DNA of 64,000 bases, taken from Heracleum sosnowskyi. Lineage: Eukaryota; Streptophyta; Magnoliopsida; Apiales; Apiaceae. The stretch is from positions 124,001-188,000 of the forward strand of contig JAUIZM010000100.1 of assembly GCA_030848705.1 (NCBI GenBank), written 5' to 3'. This document shows positions 8,125 to 16,597 of the stretch, piece by piece. The notes under the pieces were generated by a model, which was given only the letters and a program-made list of their open reading frames with translations, was not told the origin of the DNA and did no database searches. A program made the translations under genes and the position numbers. How positions within the stretch are numbered: the stretch's first letter is position 1; each line of letters begins with the position of its first letter.

Positions 8125-10845
8125 TTAGGTTACAGTCCTCAGAAACGATAGGAGATTGAGTCTTACAATACCCTTAATAAGGATAAGAGCATCTAGAGCT
8201 CAAATTGAGTTCGTAGTCGGGTTAGAGGACATGACCCTGACTGTTTAAGATGAAGCCGAGAGGGGACTTCTTTTGGGAAACCGTACCTAGGACTTCATGG
8301 TTAGTCACCTCAATTGGTATGAGTTATAAATTGATGGGACTTTGGGATACCAGATTCTGAGGTTTTCGAGTAGGCATTTGATGATGCGCTCCTTGAATGG
8401 ACGGAGGCCCGATAAGGGAAGATTCATAGAAGGATCTAGAGGGAGATCCCATGGTGGGTCAAGAGAAGAATCTTGTAGAAAATGTGTCGATTGATAAAGA
8501 TGTGGTGTGTTACTTGAGGTCTAATAATAAGACCGGACGAACCTTCAAGGGATAAATAAGTGACGAGACGAGAGTTTAAGGAGCGTTCATGACTCATCAA
8601 GAGTATGACAAAGAAAATGGAATAGAGTCTCCAAAGCAAAAGAGGTAGAGGCAGTATAGCCAGTATCAGTGGATTGATTTGACTTGAACGAAACTTGTTG
8701 CTCGTAGTTGGTTACAGTTGCCCATAAGGAGACGGCATACGTAAGAACCAAGGTGTTCAGATTTTTGCGAACGATTGAGGGTACTTAGTTGCCTAAGGAT
8801 AGTGAAAGGAATTGCTTTGGCTACAAGGTTTCAATCCCCCACGACCAGCGATTCCACTGGAAATAGTGTCTATTACATCGTTGAGGGATTTTGTTATTTC
8901 AAGGAGAATTTGGGTATATGTACCATGCAAATGTTATTGTAAGGCAAGCACGCTAAGGTGAAATCGAGAACGAGATTACCACTCTCAGGAACCAGGAAGG
9001 AATTATGAGGATGGAACAGAAAAGTCGGAAATTAGACCCGAGCATTACTAGCAGGTAAATAGAATAATCAAGTTTCCCTGATTTTGGAAAGGAATTCAGT
9101 AAATTTTTGGCAAACCTTGTCTTTCTGATTACCAGAGAATGTCACCAAAGAGAGTGGAGATTAGAGCGAACCATGTGGATTGGATAAGATAGCCGTTATA
9201 TGGTTTGGTGGACAGACCCTGATGGCTATAATTGATTGTAGGGATAAAGAGATGAAGCTGAGATTGCGTGGTAAAGGTGAAATATATGTAAGGATCAGGA
9301 CGGACTGAGAAGTTCCGGGATTGACTTAAATGAAAAGGCAATTGTGCCAAAAGTGTTAATTTTATGTAGAGCACGGGGTGGACATGGGAAAAAGGAATAT
9401 TGAGTATAAGGATGATTGAAATAGAGACCGGATTTAAGTCTGTAGATTTTAACAATCTTTCAGAGTACCGCCCAGTCGACATGAGGAATCGTCATGGCTA
9501 TAGGCGACAATGGTATCGAAGTTTTCTTATAGAACAGAACGTTTACTTGAGATGTTTGCACCTAGTCGATTAGAATTCCCTGCGATTGCAAATGTTGGTG
9601 GTTGAATTCTTAGCGACTATGTTAAGCCAACAATGACGTAAGTATCGAACAATTTAGGGTGCATGGAAGGGAAAAGCTTTGGAATTGAACGATTACCCAT
9701 TAGAGGAGCTGACATATAAGGCATCCGGAGAGACCTTGGTAGTACCCTCCCCATTTGCAAATTATGAGGGGTACCTCCCCAATCTATGATCTATATTGAT
9801 CTCTCCACGAAAGAATTCTAATAAAGGGTATATTCCCTCTTCGAAGTTGTCTTATAACACATGTGTTAAACCATATTCAGTTTCAATTGTGCCAGAGGCT
9901 ATCATAATGCCTATTTTCAGGTTTCGAAGCCCTGTCAAATAATATTATTGATGTTTTATTTTTCTTCAAATGATGAAGGATCCTATGGTGATACCTCACC
10001 ACTTGTTGTTAAGTACCAGTATCTTTGTGGCTGTCCTTTTCTTGTAAAATTGCACCTTTGGAATCTGTTCAATTTTAATCCAAGGTGTTCTTTTGAGAAA
10101 TATTGTCGAAAGGTGATAATCATTAAATTGATCTCGAATTGCTTTTATACTTTTCAACTTCTACTGAGATGAACAACCCTATACTAATAGGGGCTACAAG
10201 GACTATCTGTCTGTGTGATAGAAGTCGGATGAGACGCCATCACTTGTAAGTTGTGAAATACAAGAAGGCTAATTACCTTTAGTATGTCTCAATCGAGGCA
10301 CACAACGTTCTTATGATCATGTTGATCTCTCGGTAAATTCTTTTACCTCCTATGAGGTTATCTTAAAACTCATAACCAGTGTGTGACGTTTTCCTTGATA
10401 TGGGAGCTGTCTTTTCAAGGCCCCATAACTTTGTTTATCCTCATTGAATTTTAAGGAGGGGAGGCCACCCAGGTCAGAGAAGTCAGAATTCGCTGATAGG
10501 AGTTAGTTTCGCAACGGAATTTCTTATGACAGGAGCGGATCCCTAATACGAATAGAATATTAGTGATATATCAATGAATTGGTTATTTTCCCAAGAATGT
10601 TATGATAATGGAAAGCGTGTCAAGCGATATATGTGAAAGGAAGAGCGATATGCCGTGAACTCCAGCGACAATGGTGTTAGATGGATGCCCTATAGTGAAA
10701 TTGAGAATTTGGAGGAGTTGTTACAAATAGACACTACCTCTGGGTTAGCAAGATAAGTACTGGTGATGGAGTCAGAGGGAGCTGGTATTGTGACTTGAGA
10801 GAGGTGCAGCGTGTGTTGTTTTAGAGGAATAATTTTCGGAAATAT
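8125..10845 (+). pseudogene. Degenerate leader/gag/protease portion of the retrotransposon
   Basis: This 2.7-kb stretch occupies the place of gag, protease and the beginning of RT, but every frame is broken by stops and I cannot recognise a capsid domain or a protease D-S/T-G motif. The only hint is near 9347-9385, where TGC-CAA-AAG-TGT followed by a stop and a CAC codon loosely recalls a CCHC zinc knuckle with spacing one residue off and a missing last cysteine; I would not rely on it. Part of the stretch (about 9700-10450) is more pyrimidine-rich than its surroundings and could be of different origin. The open frame at 9948-10172 (74 codons) matches nothing I know. Confidence 0.6.
10449..10464 (+). 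other. Internal polypurine-tract-like sequence
   Basis: TTTTAAGGAGGGGAG (10449-10463) is identical over 15 bp to the sequence at the true polypurine tract (12038-12052). The bases after it do not begin a TG... LTR. It may be a relic of another element's 3' end inside the internal region, or a duplicated tract. Confidence 0.5.
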
Positions 10846-11203
10846 ATGAAGACCCGGATGAAAATGAAGGTTAAAGAGTTAAAACAAGAAACCATAAATG
10901 TGACCGAGTATTCAGAGTATAATGGGAATGACAAAGGGTTAGTGATTCAGTTACAAGAGTGGTGGTATAAGGGTGTAATGAGACCCAGTGTACCACCATG
11001 GAGAATAGGTACCTTTGTAAATGATTGTTTGACCAACGGAAGAATGCTGTGTATTTCCAAATTTATTCAAGGACTGGGTATCCCCAGTGGGAAGATAAAT
11101 CCGAGGATATAACCAAGACTGCGATTCGTACTATGAATACACACTTCGAGTTTTCAGTGAGGTTATTTTGGGTTGACTAATGCACCCACAAATTTTATGG
11201 AAT
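10846..11203 (+). pseudogene. Reverse transcriptase remnant (Ty3/gypsy)
   Basis: Remnants of the polymerase that copies the element's RNA into DNA. An open frame at 10846-11112 includes QLQEWWYKGVMRPSVPPW (from 10948), which matches the conserved N-terminal RT stretch of the QLQELLDKGFIRPSVSPWG type. Roughly 30 residues that normally follow are missing. The reading then shifts frame at about 11050: GYPQWEDKSEDITKTAIRT and HFEFSVRLF are recognisable against GYHQLRIKPEDIPKTAFRT and the following motif. A further +1 shift near 11167 leads into GLTNAPTNFME, the FGLTNAPATFM motif. The YxDD catalytic box and the rest of the domain are deleted. The protein cannot be functional. It precedes the RNase H remnant by about 40 bp, where over 200 residues would be expected. 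Confidence 0.88.
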
Positions 11204-11245
11204 GGGATGAAGTGGCTTTGAGTTATCTGTGATAGAATATAACAT

Positions 11246-11386
11246 GAGGTGGAGGAATGGCTAGAGTTGACCGAGGATTATGACTGTAAGATACACTACC
11301 ATCCGGGGAAGGCCAATATGGTGGCCGATACCTTAATTAAAATGAGACAGAGATGGATCCTGAATGATTGGGAAATTAAAGAATGA
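11246..11386 (+). pseudogene. RNase H C-terminal remnant
   Basis: A 46-codon open stretch ends at TGA (11384-11386), and its reading includes WLELTEDYDCKIHYHPGKAN followed by MVADTL. This is the conserved end of the Ty3/gypsy RNase H domain (WLELLKDYDCEILYHPGKAN, VADALSRK), which removes the RNA strand during reverse transcription. A stop at 11240-11242 lies just upstream and the catalytic N-terminal part of the domain is gone. The normal A-D-A-L-S-R-K ending is altered to A-D-T-L-I-K-M. Confidence 0.9.
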
Positions 11387-11411
11387 GATTTTACACGAAA
11401 CTCAAGTTAGC
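11376..11411 (+). pseudogene. Integrase N-terminal (zinc-finger) fragment
   Basis: In a frame shifted from the RNase H remnant, LKNEILHETQVS matches the start of the integrase HHCC region (LKNEILHEAHNS type; the first zinc ligand histidine lies in HEAH and is changed here to HETQ). The remainder of the zinc finger and the entire D,D-35-E catalytic core are absent before similarity resumes near 11440, so roughly 200 residues are deleted. Confidence 0.65.
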
Positions 11412-11439
11412 TCAACAAACTGGAAGGACAAAAGGTTTC

Positions 11440-11870
11440 ACCAACAAGCGGCTAGTGACAACCAAGACAAACAGAGAAAGTATGCGGACTAAGCCGCGAG
11501 TATAGAGATAGTACTGCTATGGATAAGCTAAATGGCATGTTGATGAATGACAAGCAAGTTTATGCGAGTGTATTTCTGTGCAAACAAGATAGAAAGTGGG
11601 AGGTCAGAGATTCATAATGTGGAAGGTATTTTCATGGAAAGAAGTAATGAGAATTAGAGAGAAAGGAAAAGCTGAGTCCTAGATACATTGGACCGTTTGA
11701 GATCTTAAGGCGAAACAGAAGGCTAGCATATGAATTAGCACTGACAAAATCTGCAGCAAGTTCGCAACGTGTTTCATGTTTTGATACTAAGACCATACAA
11801 GTCAAATGCTAAGCATATAATGGAATTCGAGCATGTAGATATGCAACCAGACTTACCCTATGTGGAGTAA
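11440..11870 (+). pseudogene. Integrase C-terminal remnant (GPY/F module)
   Basis: Several frame-broken segments match the end of gypsy integrase. Around 11454-11485, QDKQRKYAD recalls the (R)QKSYADKRR segment and is followed by a stop. At 11663-11758, KLSPRYIGPFEILRR and LAYELAL match KLSPRFIGPFEIL...AYRLALP, the GPY/F module. After a frame change, 11751-11870 reads RNVFHVLILRPYKSN and FEHVDMQPDLPYVE, matching the HNVFHVSMLRKY segment, and ends at TAA (11868-11870). The module normally follows the catalytic core and contributes to DNA binding and target choice. Gaps and shifts make it non-functional. Confidence 0.88.
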
Positions 11871-11875
11871 TCAAT

Positions 11876-12043
11876 GGAATGTTAGATCAAAAGGAACAAG
11901 TGCCCCAAAACAAGGTCATCAAGCTCGTCAGAGTTGTGTGGTAGAATCATAACGTGGAAGAATCAACTTGGAAGTTAGACGGTGAAATACTAGAGATATA
12001 CCACCATTTGATTCAGACAGATTCCGGGACGGAATCCTTTTAA
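11876..12043 (+). pseudogene. Chromodomain-like C-terminal tail of chromovirus integrase
   Basis: 56 codons ending at TAA (12041-12043), in a frame shifted from the preceding segment, with one in-frame TAG (11942-11944). Readable pieces are MLDQKEQVPQNKVIKLVRVV before the stop and NHNVEESTWKLDGEILEIY after it. They correspond to the ILDRQ...VRNK.IPLVKVLW.NH..EEATWELE.EM...YP tail of plant chromoviruses, a chromodomain-type module thought to steer integration to heterochromatin by reading histone marks. Aromatic-cage residues cannot be judged reliably. The stop codon ends one base before the polypurine run, as is usual in this lineage. Confidence 0.87.
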
Positions 12044-12054
12044 GGAGGGGAGAA
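12042..12054 (+). other. Polypurine tract
   Basis: AAGGAGGGGAGAA lies immediately upstream of the 3' LTR (TG at 12055-12056). This purine run is the plus-strand primer of LTR retrotransposons. It overlaps the pol stop codon by two bases. Confidence 0.93.
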
Positions 12055-15000
12055 TGTAAGAACCCGAAATTTTCGGTAGAATTAAAATTTTTTTTTTATA
12101 ATGAAGTGCATCAGTGAAAATATGAATGATTAGTGGTTGTAACCACAATGTATTAATGATTTTGAGATTCAAGTTATAAAAAAAAAAAGGGGAATAAGGA
12201 TTTCAATCACAAGTACTTTGTAAATAGAAGGGATGGACTGACCATCTAAATAAGAACAATCTATCTGGAAAATGGGAATATAATATTCCAAGAAAGAAAA
12301 GTGTTCTCATGTCATCCAAATCGATATCTGTTATGCATTCGACAACTCCGTAAACAAGATAGAGTATGCCTGAGGAAGCACTAGAATATTTTCTAAGTAC
12401 AAGAAAGGTTGGAATTGATATTGATTTACAAGATTGTGGTGAATAGTGAATTCCTCTAAGATGAGAGGGTGATCACACTACACTATATATGAGTTTATAA
12501 ATGGAACTTTGGAAGTTGGATTAGTAGTCCCGAATGTAAATAAGTGTATGTAAATGTCGTCAGAATCAGCATTCGAAGACTTTCAGTTTTCTCCGAAATT
12601 CCACCAGATGAACGAGGATTTGAGATTGTGATATTGAAGTAAAGGAATTAGAGAATAAGATACATGAGATCATAAATATGAGATTATTATCAAGTACTGG
12701 AATACTAAAGATGTTTAGAGAAATCATTTCAAAGGAGCTATAGCAGAACCATTGGGAATGTCTAACAAAGTTGAGCAGAATCGGATCAATGAGACATGAA
12801 TTAATTTAAGTACGAGATTGATGAATAGTGATCCGACACAAGAACCCTATGAAAGTGGAATTTATGAGGGAGAATAATATTTAAGGAATTAAGGATTCGT
12901 CGGAATAAGAGGATAAGAAATTCTGGAATTAAAATGATTGAAGCAGTCTAAGATGACTCGAAGTGAATAGTAAAATGTTTCGAACTCCGATTGGAATGAA
13001 TTTTAAGAGCAAAACTTGGTTAATATATTAATTAGTGAAATGTGAAGTTGGAAATTTGATATAAGTTAAAGAACTTGAGAAAGTTGGAGAAAAAAAAATG
13101 AAACAAACGAGAAATGAAACGCTGGCATTATCGAGAAGCTTCTAGTGGAAGCTAGAATAAAGAAAAGGGTAATATGGTCATTTTCACTATAAGACCAGCC
13201 AATATAAGGATAAGAAACAAGCATTTCTTCATCATATTTCTAGAAAATTCGAAGGTAAAAAGGGGGAAGAAATGGAAAGGAAGAAATGATCATAACTTGA
13301 GTTTCGGTGATCCGTTTTCGGCGTTCTACCACTCAAATCGAAGCTCTCGAGAAGCCCGATGTAACCATGGTAAGCAAATACTTCGAAACTGTGATTTACC
13401 CAGTCGATTTAGTGCTTAACAGTTGGAGAAGATGATGAATAGTAACTTGTATTTTGTTTTGTTTTGTTTTGATAATGAGTTTGTAGCTTCCAAAGGTTGT
13501 ATTAAGCAAGGAACTAAGGTTGTACAAGGATTATAGCAGCAAGCAAGCTTGAGGAAGGTATAAAACCATTTCTCCTTTTATGATTAAGTTGGATTATTGA
13601 AGTTTTATGCTTGATTGTAGTTAAGGATTGATTAAGGAGCATGTTTGCATGATTTTAAGATTGTTTAGTACATGACTTGTGGATTTGATTTTGGTTGGGT
13701 ATGAAACTTGGTTTGGACAGATTATGCATAGAATTAATATGTGTTTTGATTGATTGGTGGTTGGTTATAGTTATGGAGTTATAAGGAGGTGTTTTAAATT
13801 TTGGATTCGCGTTATAGCGCCGTTACCATGTCGAAATTGCCTTAGGATGTTTAGGCAGTTTTATCAGAAAAGTTTGAACCATGTAAAGTGTGCTAACTGA
13901 CCATATTCTTGTAGGTCTTGTAGTGTAGTTTGTTTGAGCGAAAGAATCGAGGCATTTCGATTTACGGTTTAAGAGAAAAGTTGATTTTAGTAAAAGCAGT
14001 TTCGAAAGACGAAGTAGAAGTTTAAGTGAAATTTGAACCCAAGATCAAGGTCCTTAAAAATGGAATTAGGACAAGATTTTAAATATGATACTAACATGGA
14101 CAGTTAGTAAGCCTTGTGCGAAGGTTTCGAATCAAAAAGATTATTAGTTGATTTTATAAAAATGTTTCAGCCGAGGTCGCGTAAGTGAAAACTACTAAGA
14201 ACATGACTTAGAAACCGATGTTGTGAATGGTTAAGTATAACTTGGATATGAGGATGGATTTCGAACCAAACTTATGATATAAGTAATGGATGAATAACAT
14301 GGACTTAGTATGACGTTAGAGCAAGCAAGTGATGCCTTGGCTGTGCTTCATTTACGTGTTTAAGCATTGGGTTATAAGTGGTTTATCGAGGGGATTAATT
14401 GTGTGCTTTCGTTTGACTTTGTCCAGATGGTTCGACATGGTCACGAGCATTATCGCCTCTCGAGCATCAGGCAAGTTTTCTCATGATATACAGTATTTTT
14501 TTTAAGTACTATATTCTGATATATGCATATGATAGATGCAAGTTTTCAAACCCATGTTCTTATGAACTGTGGTTAAGATAAGTAAAAGTTTTGAGATATA
14601 TATGTTCATGATTTGGAAATGATATGATGATGTTAAGTATAAGTTGGATTACAAGCTATGATTATGGATATGTATATAAGTGTTCATGTCAAGGAAACCC
14701 TCAGTGAGAGGTATTTACTGAATGATTATATTAAGGACCGGGAATGGTATCAGTTGTTATCTAGGGTTATACTACTATGTTATCTTCATTTTTCAGACAG
14801 TACTTTCTTAAAGAAATGTTTGGAATTTATTTTTATTAATTATATTCTTTATGAAATATAATTTTGAATAAATATTAAAGCTAAGTTTCTTAAGGAAGTA
14901 TTTCATGTAAATTATTATTTAACCCTAGATAACTAATAAAGTTTCATTCTAGTAGTTAGAGAAGGTTCCCAAATCTATTTTCCTTTTAAGCCTATATTCA

Positions 15001-15357
15001 GAAAGGCTTAAAGGTTCGCTCAAACTTCAAAGATATATGGAACCTTACTCAAGTTTTCATGTTTATTTAAAAAGGCATACCCGGTCTGAAATCTTTTAAA
15101 AGCCATCTACCAGTTTGGTAAATTATTATCAAAATGATTTTTATTACTTCCTCAACACTCGAGGAGTAAGCTCAGTGGAATAAGTTATGACCATGAACAA
15201 GCATCAGCTTGGGAAATATGGGCGAATTTTCCTTTCCAACTAAGTATGACTACTTTGTGGAGTTGTACACCGGTGAAAAAGGAAAAGGAAACTTATGTTT
15301 CAATGTTATGGATTCATTCGAACTTGTGGGGATAAGGGACTGAGTAGCGCCGGTCCC

Positions 15358-15412
15358 CTAAGGAAATGGCAAATAGACCGACGGACTATGAACGGGTCTG
15401 CTATTTCCTTAG
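15358..15412 (+). other. Imperfect hairpin in 3' LTR
   Basis: Identical to the hairpin at 6873-6927: arms 15358-15379 and 15395-15412. Confidence 0.68.
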
Positions 15413-16136
15413 ATTGTGTGCATGTTTGCCCGACCGTAGGGTTGAGACTTAGTACAGGTTCTGCTATTTTCTCCCCTACAACCGATGGCGGGGAGCAGTA
15501 GGTCAGTCAGATACTGTCTACCCTTCCCTCTACGTAGAAAAACAAGGATCATGATGGGATACGCTCTGCGACTGATCATCGTAGGGGTATTCCTGGCGCT
15601 CAGCGTCTCCATTGATAGTTCATCCAAGGAAGAAAATGTTTTATGCAAGTTATCAAGAAAAGATCATGTTTCATGACAGTTTTCAGAAAGAAAAGTTGTT
15701 CAAGTCCATGAAAGTTGTTTAAGTTCATGAAAGTTATGCAAGTTTATTTGAGTTTAAGCAAGCTTACTCAAAGTTATACAAGTATACAAGTATACAAGTT
15801 TTGTGCAAGTATATGAATTTACGAAAGGTTTATGGTTTTATGAAATGGATTTGCATCATGTACATTGTCTTATTTTCCAGACTATGTTATGAGGTAAATA
15901 TTTGACATAAAAGATGATATGGAATTTTCCTTATAACTTCATCTTTTAAGTTATATATTGATAATCTGCCTATATTCTATATAGCAGATATTTTATGGTA
16001 AAGATATGATTTCGGTAATGAGATATTTTGACAAACTATTTTCGTATACCCACTTTATTTCTGGGTTAAACAAAAGGCAGAAGTATGCCATATTTTCATT
16101 ACCTTGCTGAGCTATTGCTCACTCTTGCCATTATTT

Positions 16137-16151
16137 TATATATATTATATA
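16137..16151 (+). promoter_or_regulatory. Candidate TATA box of 3' LTR
   Basis: Same TATATATATTATATA run as in the 5' LTR. If active here it would direct transcription rightward into the satellite array, beginning within about 0.4 kb of the boundary. Confidence 0.3.
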
Positions 16152-16592
16152 GCAGCGGAGCAGGATGCCAATGGGATGGCACACCCCTAGCACGACATTT
16201 TAGAAACAGTTCAAGCAGTGAACCTGGGAATAGTACAAGCCAAGGGAATCAGACTACAGCTTTTGGCATTCAGTTTATGAATAGACATGAATGGTATAAG
16301 AAGGCTGTGAGCATCAGAAGGCTAAGTTGGTATTGTAACAATATTTAGAATTTGTATCAGTATCAGATTTTAAAGACATTTGGGTATTGTAATAAGAAGT
16401 ATTTATTCCGCAGTTGTCGTATGGTGTCGTTTCTGAGACTCTAACCTGTATGTGTGTGTGTGTACATGTAAGACATATGTTGTGGGGTCATGAGCAGGTG
16501 AATTATGTACAGTGTGAGTAATACAGGTAAGGCATGGAGTACATGGATTGTGACAACTCTAAATCCCTGACCCCGGATTTGGGGCTGTTACA

Positions 16593-16597
16593 AAAAA
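16593..16597. repeat. Target-site duplication, right copy (AAAAA)
   Basis: Directly follows the CA end of the 3' LTR. The satellite then continues with TGTCCGAAACCTCG. Confidence 0.93.

Larger units (their letters stand above)
3570..16592 (+). mobile_element. Recent non-autonomous Tekay/Del-like chromovirus LTR retrotransposon
   Basis: Complete LTR element of 13,023 bp on the + strand: target duplication, 5' LTR, primer-binding site, 3,947-bp internal region, polypurine tract, 3' LTR, target duplication. The LTRs make up about 70% of its length. Recognisable pol pieces lie in the order RT, RNase H, integrase, chromodomain-like tail, which defines Ty3/gypsy and, within it, the chromoviruses. 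Tekay/Del is my best lineage guess, from the C-terminal tail, the TTTTAAGGAGGGGAGAATGT end and the long LTRs; it is not proven. No intact gag, protease, RT or integrase remains, so mobility must have depended on proteins supplied in trans. The element sits inside a single satellite monomer. Three LTR differences in 4,538 bp indicate very recent insertion. Confidence 0.95.
12055..16592 (+). repeat. 3' long terminal repeat (4,538 bp)
   Basis: Same length and termini as the 5' LTR, at a constant offset of 8,485 bp. Only three base differences were found by eye (12709 A, 14738 C, 15241 T). It carries the same sub-features: the (TTTTG)n run, the hairpin at 15358-15412, the TATA-like run at 16137-16151, (TG)n at 16451-16463, and the terminal dyad at 16561-16580. 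It ends CTGTTACA and is followed directly by AAAAA. Confidence 0.97.

Noticed and set aside
9345..9390. CCHC zinc knuckle of gag
   Set aside because: C-x2-C and a histidine are present, but an in-frame stop intervenes, the spacing to the histidine is one residue too long, and the final cysteine is absent.
9129..9482. 117-codon open frame on the minus strand in the internal region
   Set aside because: It is antisense to the element, with no similarity I recognise and no supporting signals. A chance open frame in degenerate sequence is more likely.
9948..10172. 74-codon open frame as a captured gene
   Set aside because: No domain, no start context and low complexity; it is too short to claim. 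It is only mentioned within the possibly foreign segment.
3570..16592. Two nested or separate elements rather than one
   Set aside because: LTR length, offset (8,485 bp), matching target duplication, and single primer site and polypurine tract at the proper places fit one intact insertion.
3570..16592. CRM-type centromeric retrotransposon
   Set aside because: LTRs of 4.5 kb are far longer than usual for that lineage, and the tail and polypurine region look more like Tekay/Del. The assignment remains tentative.
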